A DNA stretch of 64,000 nt from Hyphomicrobiales bacterium (GTDB lineage Bacteria; Pseudomonadota; Alphaproteobacteria; Rhizobiales; Rhizobiaceae). Below are positions 56,577 through 64,000 of the stretch, in pieces. Each line of letters opens with the position of its first letter. Position 1 is the first letter of the stretch. Below the pieces are notes generated by a model that worked only from the letters and a program-made list of their open reading frames with translations, made no database searches and was not told where the DNA came from. The DNA lies in NCBI GenBank assembly GCA_900465915.1, contig UBKJ01000029.1, forward strand, positions 3,573-67,572, in the 5' to 3' direction. The position numbers and the translations under genes are program-made.

Positions 56577-56707
56577 TCACGTAAAAAAGCGCCCGTCACG
56601 GCGTTTTCGGCCGAAATCGACGCCCCGGGGCTTGCCCCCGAAAAGCCCCGGCCATAGAGAGCCGGGTTCAGTAGACACTTACTTATCTCCAGCAGAGGGA
56701 GCAAGGC

Positions 56708-57991
56708 ATGAAAGTCCTGTTGATCGGTTCCGGCGGGCGCGAACACGCATTGGCGTGGAAGCTGGCGGCGTCTCCCCTGCTGACCAGGCTCTATTGCGCG
56801 CCGGGCAATCCGGGGATCGCGGAGGCCGCCGAGCTGGTCGCGCTCGACGCGGCCGACCACGCCGCCGTCATCGCCTTCTGCAAGGACAAGGGGATCGACC
56901 TCGTCGTCGTCGGGCCGGAGGCGCCGCTGGTGGCCGGGCTTTCCGACGAGTTGCGCGCGGCCGGCCTGCGCGTGTTCGGGCCTTCCAAGACGGCGGCGCA
57001 GCTCGAAGGCTCCAAGGGCTTCACCAAGGACCTCTGCGCGCGCTTCGACATCCCGACCGGGGCCTATGGCCGCTTCAACAACGCGCCCAAGGCCAAGGCC
57101 TATATCCGCCAGCAGGGCGCGCCCATCGTGGTCAAGGCCGACGGGCTCGCCGCCGGCAAGGGCGTGGTGGTGGCGATGACGCTCGACGAGGCGCTGGAGG
57201 CCGTCGACGCCTGCTTCGAGGGCGCGTTCGGCGCGGCCGGCGCGGAAGTGGTGGTGGAGGAATTCCTCGACGGCGAGGAGGCGAGCTTCTTCTGCATCTG
57301 CGACGGCAAGACGGCGCTGCCGCTCGGCTCGGCGCAGGACCACAAGCGCGTCGGCGACGGCGACACCGGCCTCAACACCGGCGGCATGGGCGCCTACGCC
57401 CCCGCGCCGGTGATGACGCCCGCCATGGTCGAGCGCACCATGCGCGAATTGATCGAGCCGACCATGCGCGGCATGGCCAAGATCGGCGCGCCATTTTCGG
57501 GCGTGCTGTTCGCCGGGCTGATGATCGGCGCGGACGGGCCAAAGCTGATCGAATACAACACCCGCTTCGGCGACCCGGAATGCCAGGTGCTGATGATGCG
57601 GCTCGAAAGCGACCTGCTGGAAGTGATCGACGCCGCCGTCGACGGCCGGCTGGACGAAGTCGAACTGCGCTGGAAGGACGATCCGGCGCTGACCGTGGTG
57701 ATGGCGGCCGAGGGCTATCCGTCCAACGTGAAAAAGGGCGGCGTCATCCGCGGGCTGGACAGGCTCGAAGGCCTCGAAGGCGTCAAGGTCTTCCACGCCG
57801 GCACGGCGGAGAAGGACGGCGCCATCGTCGCCAATGGCGGCCGCGTGCTCAACGTCACCGCCACGGGCAGGACCGTGGCCGAGGCGCAGGCGAAGGCCTA
57901 TGAGGCGGTGAAGATGATCGACTGGCCGGACGGCTTCTACCGCTCCGACATCGGCTGGCGCGCGGTGGCCCGTGAGAAGGCCGGAAGCTAG
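56708..57991 (+). CDS. purD: Phosphoribosylamine-glycine ligase
   Basis: PurD is the ATP-grasp enzyme that joins phosphoribosylamine to glycine. The 427-residue protein has the N-terminal [16 protein letters not shown] domain, the ATP-grasp core with [17 protein letters not shown] and [23 protein letters not shown] precedes the ATG. The stop TAG lies inside the palindromic element at 57988, so its C terminus depends on that element's end. Confidence 0.95.
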   Translation: MKVLLIGSGGREHALAWKLAASPLLTRLYCAPGNPGIAEAAELVALDAADHAAVIAFCKDKGIDLVVVGPEAPLVAGLSDELRAAGLRVFGPSKTAAQLEGSKGFTKDLCARFDIPTGAYGRFNNAPKAKAYIRQQGAPIVVKADGLAAGKGVVVAMTLDEALEAVDACFEGAFGAAGAEVVVEEFLDGEEASFFCICDGKTALPLGSAQDHKRVGDGDTGLNTGGMGAYAPAPVMTPAMVERTMRELIEPTMRGMAKIGAPFSGVLFAGLMIGADGPKLIEYNTRFGDPECQVLMMRLESDLLEVIDAAVDGRLDEVELRWKDDPALTVVMAAEGYPSNVKKGGVIRGLDRLEGLEGVKVFHAGTAEKDGAIVANGGRVLNVTATGRTVAEAQAKAYEAVKMIDWPDGFYRSDIGWRAVAREKAGS

Positions 57992-58076
57992 AGCGATTCT
58001 GGAACCGCTCCAGCTATTTGTTTTCACGGCATTTATGCGACGCCAAACGTTTCCGTTCGGCTGCAAAATGCTCTAG
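57988..58076. repeat. RIME-like palindromic intergenic element
   Basis: An 89-bp element with inverted ends CTAGAGC (57988-57994) and GCTCTAG (58070-58076). The TAG in each end is the stop codon of the flanking gene (purD on the plus strand, the GGDEF gene on the minus strand). Internally it contains GGAACCGCTCCAGCT-TTTGTTTT, which also occurs near 16789. It resembles the rhizobial intergenic mosaic elements (RIME) known from Rhizobium and Sinorhizobium. Confidence 0.7.
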
Positions 58077-59248
58077 GCGATCCGCGCCTCGCGCTCGTCC
58101 TCGGCGCGCCAGGCGCGCACGCGGTCGCGGCCTTCCTTCTTGGCGGCGTAGAGCGCGCGGTCGGCGCGGCGCATGGTCTCGTAAAGCCCCTCGCCCTCGG
58201 CGTGGACGGCGACGCCAAAGCTCGCCGTCGGCCGCCAATGCGCCGCCTGCCCCATGTCCAGCTCCGCCAAAAGCTGGCGTAATTGCTGGGCGTGGCCGCG
58301 CGCGGCGTCGAGATCGACATGCGGCAGGAAGGCGACGAACTCCTCGCCGCCCATGCGCGCCGCCACCGAGGCGCGCGGCAATTGTCCCTTCATAAGCCGG
58401 CCGAAGGCGGCGATGATGCGGTCGCCGCCGTCGTGGCCGAAGGTGTCGTTGACCTGCTTGAAATGGTCGAGGTCGCTCATGATGACGGCGTAGGGCGCGT
58501 CCGGCCCCTCGCCGGCCAGGATCCGCCCCACCCGGCGGTCGAAGCCGCGCCGGTTGCAGATCTGCGACAATTCGTCGATCTCGGAGCTTTCGTTGGCGTC
58601 GCCGACCATGCGCGACACCGAGAGCAGCAGCAGCGACAGGCCGAAGCCGACCTGCACCAGCACGCCCATCGTCAGCGAGAACATGGCCGAGACGGCGCCG
58701 GTCCCGTCGCTCTGGCGCACGTCGACGCCGACCCAGAGGATGAGGAAGGGCCGCGACAGGAAATGCAGCAGCGCCAGCGTGGCCAGCGCCATCAGGAGCT
58801 TGTCCACCAGACGCGGCATGCCGGAGCGGTAGACCGTGAGCATCATCCAGGCCTCGAACAGGCAGAACGGGGCCTGATAGAGGATGCGGTGCAGGAGCGT
58901 GCTTCTCGGCAATTCGAGCAAAACGAGGTTGAGCGCCAGCGAGGCCGCCGCCAGCAGCGCCAGAAGCGGCCAGTCGACCTTCATGCGGTAGATTTCGTGC
59001 ACGCCGACGAGGCCGGAGATCACCGCCGTCAGCAGCGCCGTGAAGGCGCAGACGCCGACCAGCTCGGGATAGGCGGCCTTTTCGATCCAGAAGCCGAACA
59101 GCGGCAGAAGCACCAGCGCGGCGAAGGTGAGCGTGAACCAGCGCGGCGCGCGCTGGTTGCGCTCCTGGATGGAGACGAAGGCGAAGGTGAGCACGAACAG
59201 GCACGCCACCGTCAGATTGACCGTAAGAAAAAACGGAACGAACGTCAT
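58073..59248 (-). CDS. GGDEF domain membrane diguanylate cyclase
   Basis: The 391-residue protein has six or seven N-terminal membrane segments and a C-terminal GGDEF domain with RMGGEEFVAFLPH, where GGEEF replaces GGDEF, and preceding SDLDHFKQVNDTFGHDGGDRI. The site five residues before it (RASV) lacks the RxxD inhibitory motif, so feedback inhibition is unlikely. It should make cyclic di-GMP from GTP in response to an unknown membrane signal. Its stop is supplied by the RIME-like element. Confidence 0.9.
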   Translation of the reverse strand: MTFVPFFLTVNLTVACLFVLTFAFVSIQERNQRAPRWFTLTFAALVLLPLFGFWIEKAAYPELVGVCAFTALLTAVISGLVGVHEIYRMKVDWPLLALLAAASLALNLVLLELPRSTLLHRILYQAPFCLFEAWMMLTVYRSGMPRLVDKLLMALATLALLHFLSRPFLILWVGVDVRQSDGTGAVSAMFSLTMGVLVQVGFGLSLLLLSVSRMVGDANESSEIDELSQICNRRGFDRRVGRILAGEGPDAPYAVIMSDLDHFKQVNDTFGHDGGDRIIAAFGRLMKGQLPRASVAARMGGEEFVAFLPHVDLDAARGHAQQLRQLLAELDMGQAAHWRPTASFGVAVHAEGEGLYETMRRADRALYAAKKEGRDRVRAWRAEDEREARIA

Positions 59249-59365
59249 CCAGCCAGCACCTTGAATTCGCTTGTCCTGTCATAGCTTGCGCTGAAGAAGA
59301 TTTGGTTAAATGCCGGCCGTGGCGATGAGGTTCCGCGCCGGCGGCGGCGCGGAAAAATATCGACG

Positions 59366-59375
59366 TTTACGTAAA
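59366..59375. promoter_or_regulatory. TTTACGTAAA palindrome before the acyl-CoA dehydrogenase gene
   Basis: A perfect 10-bp palindrome, 48 bp before the start of the acyl-CoA dehydrogenase gene and between divergent genes. It resembles operators of catabolic MerR-family regulators of branched-chain acyl-CoA genes (LiuR type), as I recall; that link is inferred. Confidence 0.45.
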
Positions 59376-59422
59376 AAGCAGATAGAAATCGGAACGGGCG
59401 GCGTCACAGGCGAGGAGGAACG

Positions 59423-61186
59423 ATGTATCGCGCACCGGTTTCCGAGATTTTTCACACGCTGATGCAGGTGGCGGGGCTGGGGCCCGCGCTGGAGCAAGGC
59501 CGTTTTCCGGCGCTGAGCGCCGACCTGGCCGAGGCCATCCTGACGGAGGCGGGGAAATTCGCCGCCGAGCGGATCGAGCCGCTGCGCGTCGCCGGCGACC
59601 GGCATGGGGCGAGCCTGAAGGACGGCGTTGTCACCACCACGCCGGGCTGGAAGGCGCTTTACCGCGACTGGGCCGCCGGCGGCTGGAACGCGCTGACCGG
59701 CGCGCCCGAGCATGGCGGACAGGGCCTGCCGATGACGCTGGCCGTGGCGGTGGGCGAGATGTGGAATTCCGGCTCGCTGGCCTTCGCCATCGCGCCGACG
59801 CTGACCATGGGCGCGGTCGAGGCGCTGGAGACGCACGCCTCGCAGGACCTGAAGGACGTCTATCTCGACAAGCTCGTCTCGGGCGAATGGATGGGCACGA
59901 TGAACCTGACCGAGCCGCAGGCGGGCTCGGACCTCGGCGCGCTGCGCGCCCGCGCCGAGCGGCGCGACGACGGGACCTACCGCATCTTCGGCCAGAAGAT
60001 CTTCATCACCTATGGCGAGCACGACCTTTCCGACAATATCGTGCATCTGGTGCTGGCCCGCCTGCCCGACGCGCCGGCGGGTGTGAAGGGCATCTCCTTG
60101 TTTCTCGTGCCGAAATTCCTGCCCGACGCGGAGGGCGCGCCGGGGCGGCGCAACGACCTGTTCTGCGCCGGGATCGAGCGCAAGATGGGCATCCACGCTT
60201 CACCCACCTGCACCATGATCTATGGCGACGGTTTCGTGGAAGGCGCGGAGAAGGGCGCGGTGGGCTGGCTGATCGGCGAGGAGAATCGCGGCCTCGCCTG
60301 CATGTTCACCATGATGAACAACGCCCGCCTGCTGGTCGGCGTGCAGGGCGTCGGCGTGGCGGAGGCCGCCTGTCAGCAGGCGCTGGCCTATGCGAAGGAG
60401 CGGCGGCAGGGCCGCGCGGCGGGCGTCGAGGGCATGTGCCCGATTATCGAGCACCCGGACGTGCAGCGCATGCTTCTCACCATGAAGGCGTTGACGCAAG
60501 TGGCGCGGTCGCTGGTGCAGGCCTGCGCCCACGCCATCGACATGAGCCGCGTGAGCGAGGGCGACGAGGCGCGCCATTGGGCCGATCGCGCCGGGCTGCT
60601 GACGCCGCTCGCCAAGAGCTTCGCCACCGACGCCGGCGTCGAGGTGGCCTCGCTGGGCGTGCAGGTGCATGGCGGCATGGGCTATATCGAGGAGACGGGC
60701 GCGGCGCAGCTTCTGCGCGACGCCCGCATCACGCCGATCTACGAGGGCACCAACGGCATCCAGGCCATCGACCTCGCGACGCGCAAATTGCCGCTCGGCG
60801 ATGGCGGGCATGTGATGGGCTTCCTCGACGAATTGCAGGCCGAGGCCGGCCGCGCCGAAAAGCGCGCCGATCTGGGCCGGACCGGGGCGCTGCTCGCCGA
60901 GGCCGTGGCCGAGGCGCGCGCGGCGACCGAATATCTGCAGCGCGCCGTCGCGGAGGACCGCCTGCAGGAGGCGTTTTCCGGCGCGACGCCCTATCAGCGC
61001 CTGCTGTCGCTGACCGCCGGCGGGGCGTTTCTGGCGCGCGGGGCGCTGGCGGACGACGATCCCGGCCGCGCCGGCCTGTGCCGCTTCTTCGCCGAAAACC
61101 TGCTCCCGGAAGTCGGCGCGCTGAAGCAGGCGGTCGTCGACGGGGCGGCCGGCCTCGCCGCCGGCCGCGCGGCGCTGGAGGCTTGA
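59423..61186 (+). CDS. Acyl-CoA dehydrogenase with C-terminal extension
   Basis: The 587-residue flavoenzyme belongs to the long acyl-CoA dehydrogenases with an extra C-terminal domain, frequent in rhizobia. NLTEPQAGSDLGALRARA is the substrate/FAD region, QVHGGMGYIEE follows, and the catalytic glutamate is in DARITPIYEGTNGIQ near residue 441. AGGAGGAACG gives an ideal ribosome binding site. The enoyl-CoA hydratase-like gene follows 2 bp after its stop, so the two work in beta-oxidation together. Chain length preference unknown. Confidence 0.92.
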   Translation: MYRAPVSEIFHTLMQVAGLGPALEQGRFPALSADLAEAILTEAGKFAAERIEPLRVAGDRHGASLKDGVVTTTPGWKALYRDWAAGGWNALTGAPEHGGQGLPMTLAVAVGEMWNSGSLAFAIAPTLTMGAVEALETHASQDLKDVYLDKLVSGEWMGTMNLTEPQAGSDLGALRARAERRDDGTYRIFGQKIFITYGEHDLSDNIVHLVLARLPDAPAGVKGISLFLVPKFLPDAEGAPGRRNDLFCAGIERKMGIHASPTCTMIYGDGFVEGAEKGAVGWLIGEENRGLACMFTMMNNARLLVGVQGVGVAEAACQQALAYAKERRQGRAAGVEGMCPIIEHPDVQRMLLTMKALTQVARSLVQACAHAIDMSRVSEGDEARHWADRAGLLTPLAKSFATDAGVEVASLGVQVHGGMGYIEETGAAQLLRDARITPIYEGTNGIQAIDLATRKLPLGDGGHVMGFLDELQAEAGRAEKRADLGRTGALLAEAVAEARAATEYLQRAVAEDRLQEAFSGATPYQRLLSLTAGGAFLARGALADDDPGRAGLCRFFAENLLPEVGALKQAVVDGAAGLAAGRAALEA

Positions 61187-61188
61187 CC

Positions 61189-61932
61189 ATGGACGAGATC
61201 GTGATCGAACGCGACGGCGCGGCGCAGGTGGTCCGGCTCAACCGGCCGGTCAAGAAAAACGCCATCACTCGCGCCATGTACGCCGCCATGGCCAAAGCGC
61301 TTGTCGACGGCGACGCCGACGACGCGGTGCGCACGCATGTGTTCCTCGGGACGCCCGGGGCCTTTTCCGCCGGCAACGACATGCAGGATTTCATGGCCGC
61401 CGCCGGCGGCGGCATGGGCGGCGAGGTGCTCGACTTCCTCCACGCGCTGGCGGGGGCGAAGAAGCCGATCGTCTCGGGCGTCGACGGGCTCGCCATCGGC
61501 GTCGGCGCGACCATGCATTTTCATTGCGACCTGACCTTCGCCACCGAGCGGTCGCTGTTCCGCACGCCCTTCGTCGATCTGGGCCTCGTGCCGGAGGCGG
61601 CCTCCAGCCTGCTGGCCCCGCCGCTGATGGGGGCGCAGAAGGCCTTCGCGCTGCTGGCGCTGGGGCACGGCTTTTCGGCCGAGGCGGCGCAGGAGGCGGG
61701 CATCGTCTATCGCCTCGTCGAACCGGAGGAACTGGAGGCGGAGGTCATGAAGGCCGCCCATGAGATCGCCGCCAAGCCGCCCGAGGCGATGCGGATCGCC
61801 CGCGCGCTGCTGCGCATGCCGGCCGAGACGGTGGCCGACCGCATCGCGCGCGAGGCCAGGCTTTTCGCCGAGCGGCTGGGCTCGGCCGAGGCGCGCGAGG
61901 CGGTAGCGGCGTTCTTGGCCCGCAAGAGATAA
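61189..61932 (+). CDS. Crotonase/enoyl-CoA hydratase family protein
   Basis: The 247-residue protein has the crotonase fold: GAFSAGNDMQDF (oxyanion hole) and GLAIGVGATMHFHCDLTFA. Only one of the usual hydratase glutamates is obvious in TPFVDLGLVPEAASS, so it may be a hydratase or an isomerase. The ATG at 61189 overlaps nothing but lies 2 bp from the dehydrogenase stop. A bidirectional terminator follows. Confidence 0.88.
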   Translation: MDEIVIERDGAAQVVRLNRPVKKNAITRAMYAAMAKALVDGDADDAVRTHVFLGTPGAFSAGNDMQDFMAAAGGGMGGEVLDFLHALAGAKKPIVSGVDGLAIGVGATMHFHCDLTFATERSLFRTPFVDLGLVPEAASSLLAPPLMGAQKAFALLALGHGFSAEAAQEAGIVYRLVEPEELEAEVMKAAHEIAAKPPEAMRIARALLRMPAETVADRIAREARLFAERLGSAEAREAVAAFLARKR

Positions 61933-61963
61933 AAAAAGACCCGGATGGGGTTTCCATCCGGGT
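61931..61963. terminator. Bidirectional terminator
   Basis: ACCCGGATGG pairs perfectly with CCATCCGGGT around GGTTT. The leading A-run gives a T-run on the minus strand, so it ends the DUF6101 transcript and, less perfectly, the enoyl-CoA hydratase one. Confidence 0.88.
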
Positions 61964-62083
61964 GGCTCTGTTTGGAGGTCAGCCAAATTATAGAGCTTCG
62001 TTGCGAAGCGTCATCGATGTTCTAACCGCGCATTCGGTCATCATGATGACAACACACAGTAAAGTGAACGCTTTCGCCGGGAT

Positions 62084-62650
62084 TTAGTTGCGGGCGATGA
62101 TCTCGTTGCCGGAGATCACCAGCCGCACGCCCAGCGCGCCGGTCTTGCGGCGGGCGAGAAAACGCGGGCGGCGGCGGCGCGGCTCCTGCCCCTGGCGGCG
62201 GGCCTGCGGCTGGCCGGTGCGCACCGGGCCGTTGCTTTCGTAAAGCGGGCGGGCGACGCCGTCCTCCTCGACCAGGAGCATGGGCAGGCTGAAGGCCGCG
62301 GCCCAGGCGCGCCAGTCGGCGGCCACGTCGCTGAGGTCGTGCGCCACCAGGAGCGGCACGGAAAGCTGGGCGTCCTCGTGCAGCAATTCCAGCGTAACGG
62401 TGATCTCGCCATATTCGTCCTCGACGGCGCGGGCGGCGACGCCCAGGAAGGCGTTGGCCGGCAGCGCGATCGACATGGGCAGGCCGCTCGACGGCAGGAT
62501 CTGCCGGATGACCACGCCGCGCTCGTCGATGGTGAAGGTGACGTTGCCGCCGCCGTCGCGCGAGGCGTAGGTCACCACCTGCGGAAAGTGAAACGGATCG
62601 AGCCGCAGTTCGCGTCCGGCCCAGGCGGGCTTCAGTCCCTTGTTCATCAT
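62084..62650 (-). CDS. DUF6101 family protein
   Basis: The 188-residue protein matches DUF6101, a rhizobial family of unknown function. It starts MMNKGLKPAWAGRELRLDPFHFPQVVTYASRDGG and ends with a basic stretch (QARRQGQEPRRRRPRFLARRKTG) and VRLVISGNEIIARN. No signal or membrane segment. It lies alone between a terminator and the repeat region. Confidence 0.8.
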   Translation of the reverse strand: MMNKGLKPAWAGRELRLDPFHFPQVVTYASRDGGGNVTFTIDERGVVIRQILPSSGLPMSIALPANAFLGVAARAVEDEYGEITVTLELLHEDAQLSVPLLVAHDLSDVAADWRAWAAAFSLPMLLVEEDGVARPLYESNGPVRTGQPQARRQGQEPRRRRPRFLARRKTGALGVRLVISGNEIIARN

Positions 62651-63020
62651 CGTCGTCGCCTCTGTCTCTCCTGAGAGCCGGTTTTCCCGGCCCCTTATTT
62701 CGGCTTTTCGCCTTCGTTGATCTGGAGAATAGGCGCGGTTCCTTACCGGCGGACTTAACGCGTTGGGTTAACTTTTCCCTGCCTTTTCCTTTGGTTATCA
62801 GAATGAAACCGGGTGTAAGAAATCGGAAATTCTTCTGAAGAAGCAGTTACGAACGCTGAACGGCAAGAACAGGCGTATTGTCGATGGATTTCAACCAAGG
62901 GTTTTGATAAGGATCGAAGCAGGGAGCAGAAGCAGCACGCGCCGCGCCAGCCGGCGCATCGGGGAGGATGAGCCGCCCCGACCCAGGCAAGGGCTTTGCT
63001 CTCTGTTCGGAGGTGATCCG

Positions 63021-63107
63021 ATGTGGCTGATACCCATAAGGTTCACGCTTAGGATAAAGAAAACCCGCACCGGCTGGCGAGCCACAGTGCGGGTCTACAT
63101 TCTTTAG
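63021..63107 (+). CDS. Conserved 28-residue cationic small ORF, copy 3
   Basis: The ATG at 63021 follows GGAGGTGATCCG. The first 19 residues are identical to the copy at 34240-34329, with only two silent third-position changes; after that the peptides drift and the lengths differ by one codon. It is antisense to the third small RNA. Function is inferred only. Confidence 0.45.
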   Translation: MWLIPIRFTLRIKKTRTGWRATVRVYIL

Positions 63108-63181
63108 CTTAAGCACACGGCGGCTGGAGTTCGCGCTTCAGCCGCCAATCCGAATATAGCCCATCGGAACTGTTCTTTCAA
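63052..63181 (-). ncRNA. Candidate small RNA, copy 3 (with promoter)
   Basis: On the minus strand TTGAAA (63181-63176), a 17-bp spacer and TATATT (63158-63153) precede a transcript expected from about 63146 to 63057, with the GGCGGCTG stem-loop (63119-63146) and the terminator CCCGCAC/GTGCGGG followed by TTTTCTTT. The 5' hairpin has a mismatch in this strand but a G-U pair in the opposite strand. Confidence 0.6.
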
Positions 63182-63191
63182 CCAGCCGTCC

Positions 63192-64000
63192 TCACAGCAC
63201 CTTGCCGGGGTTCATGATTCCGGCCGGGTCGAAGGCGGCCTTGACGCGGCGCATCAGGTCGAGCGCCACGGGCTGCTTGAAGAAGGCGAGCTCCTCGCGC
63301 TTCAACTGGCCGATGCCGTGCTCGGCCGAGAACGAGCCGCCGTAGCGCATGACGATGCTGTGGACGCAATGGTTCATGTCGTGCCAATGGGCGAGATAGG
63401 CCTGCTTGTCCATGCCGACCGGCTGGGAGACGTTGAAATGCAGGTTGCCGTCGCCGACATGGCCGAAGCAGACCAGCCGCGCGCCGGGGACCATCGCCTC
63501 CACCGCCGCGCGCGCCTCGCGGATGAAGGCGGGGATGGAGGCGACCGGCACGGAGATGTCGTGCTTGATCGAGCCGCCCTCCGGCTTCTGCGCCCAGGAC
63601 ATCTCCTCGCGCATCTTCCAGAAAATCTGCGCCTGCGCCACGCTTTCGGCGATGGCCGCGTCCTGAACGATGTCGGCCTCGTAGGCCTCGCCCAGGATGG
63701 TTTCGAGCGTGACGCGCGCGTCCTCCTCCGAGCGCGAGGAGGAGATGTCGAGAAGCACGTACCAGTCGTGCGGCGCGGCGAGCGGATCGCGCGCCCCGGC
63801 CACATGACGCACGGTGAACTCCACGCCGATGCGCGGCATCAGCTCGAAGCCGGTCAGCGCCGGGCCGGCGTGCTCGGTGGCGAGCTTGAACAGGCGCAGC
63901 ACGTCGTCGGGATCGCGCAGGCCGGCATAGGCGACGCCCTTGCCTCTGGGCTGCGGAAAGATTTTAAGCACCGCCGCCGTGATGACGCCCAGCGTGCCCT
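63192..64000 (-). CDS. FAD-linked oxidase (D-lactate/glycolate dehydrogenase family), 3' part
   Basis: Only the C-terminal part is in the window; the 5' end is beyond 64000 and the frame is open to the edge. The fragment (about 269 residues) reads GTLGVITAAVLKIFPQP first, then includes FGHVGDGNLHFNV with the substrate-region histidines and EHGIGQLKREELAF. It matches FAD-binding type 4 dehydrogenases such as GlcD, D-lactate or D-2-hydroxyglutarate dehydrogenases. Stop at 63192. Confidence 0.88.
   Translation of the reverse strand, partial: GTLGVITAAVLKIFPQPRGKGVAYAGLRDPDDVLRLFKLATEHAGPALTGFELMPRIGVEFTVRHVAGARDPLAAPHDWYVLLDISSSRSEEDARVTLETILGEAYEADIVQDAAIAESVAQAQIFWKMREEMSWAQKPEGGSIKHDISVPVASIPAFIREARAAVEAMVPGARLVCFGHVGDGNLHFNVSQPVGMDKQAYLAHWHDMNHCVHSIVMRYGGSFSAEHGIGQLKREELAFFKQPVALDLMRRVKAAFDPAGIMNPGKVL

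Larger units (their letters stand above)
62905..63181. repeat. Repeated intergenic unit, copy 3 (inverted)
   Basis: About 275 bp matching 34172-34436 in reverse orientation, from the small-RNA promoter (63181) to the far leader hairpins (near 62905). The hairpin arms GTCGGGG/CCCCGAC of copy 2 are GTCGGGG/CCCCGAT here, and GCGCCC/GGGCGC becomes GCGCC/GGCGC, so pairing is kept despite base changes. Confidence 0.75.
62651..63191. other. Gene-poor stretch with the third repeat unit
   Basis: The 541-bp region holds the DUF6101 upstream sequence (62651-62880, no clear promoter) and the inverted third copy of the repeat (62905-63181) with its small RNA and small ORF. Nothing else is credible. Confidence 0.6.

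Noticed and set aside
59761..61932. 723-codon ORF in a shifted frame over the acyl-CoA dehydrogenase
   Set aside because: Only the last 248 codons are the real enoyl-CoA hydratase gene starting at 61189; the rest is an out-of-frame shadow.
62891..63085. 64-codon minus-strand ORF with FFILSVNLMGISHI through the repeat
   Set aside because: The corresponding stretch of copy 2 is one base shorter just after that segment, so the frame is not kept between copies. Such ORFs look like spurious translations of the repeat; the opposite strand keeps its frame.

Overview
The window is a GC-rich (roughly two-thirds G+C by eye) chromosomal segment of an alphaproteobacterium. The order Hyphomicrobiales (Rhizobiales) is indicated by the gene order ctaC-ctaD-ctaB-coxF-like-ctaG-ctaE-DUF983-surf1-ispH-thrB-rnhA, the fabD-fabG-acpP-fabF-mltG-yicC-gmk block, the rpsF-rpsR-DUF2232-rplI block, and lineage-typical families (IalB-like, DUF1344, DUF6101, APH-type homoserine kinase). 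A Mesorhizobium/Phyllobacteriaceae-like genus is my best guess, by inference only. There is no rRNA, tRNA, prophage, insertion sequence or CRISPR array. Almost everything is housekeeping.

Layout. 0-5 kb: yqgE, a stand-alone DsbD-N-domain secreted protein, a Prx5-type peroxiredoxin, a PLP-dependent dehydratase-like enzyme and two small accessory genes. 4.5-13.7 kb: one long leftward aa3-type cytochrome oxidase operon (structural subunits, heme O synthase, Cox11 and Surf1 assembly factors) running into ispH, thrB and rnhA. 14-16.8 kb: ialB-like gene, tldD, FMN reductase. 16.9-23.6 kb: leftward type II fatty-acid synthesis with mltG, yicC and gmk. 23.9-33.9 kb: rightward ribosomal proteins, cfa-like methyltransferase, dnaB, radA, cvpA, purF, SDR. 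33.9-34.5 kb: gene-poor stretch with repeated RNA-like units. 34.5-46 kb: phospholipid genes pssA/psd, an AT-rich orphan, an ArsR/Atm1-type exporter pair, LysM protein, LOG, then rRNA/tRNA methyltransferases and dxs. 46-64 kb: pirin, yidB, glsB, dedA, xseB, deacetylase, aroC, fabI, dnaJ-like, pdxH, ubiA, purD, a GGDEF protein, an acyl-CoA dehydrogenase/enoyl-CoA hydratase pair, DUF6101 and the 3' part of an FAD-linked oxidase.

The most interesting material is intergenic. Three copies of a unit (33.93-34.05 kb, 34.17-34.29 kb, and inverted at 63.18-63.05 kb) each carry a sigma70-like promoter of identical geometry (TTGAAA-N17-TATATT), a 5' stem-loop and a Rho-independent terminator, so they look like a small-RNA gene family of about 87 nt. 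In two copies the opposite strand carries a 28-29 codon ORF with a near-perfect ribosome binding site, a structured leader and an identical first 19 residues. It overlaps the sRNA 3' part antisense, an arrangement resembling a type I toxin-antitoxin module.

Other notable points: an AT-rich orphan with a caspase-fold-like His/Cys pair, an ArsR operator that contains its own start codon, two genes whose ribosome binding site or start sits on an upstream terminator, a RIME-like palindrome that provides the stop codons of both flanking genes, and a second intergenic repeat family next to yqgE and the RumA-like gene.
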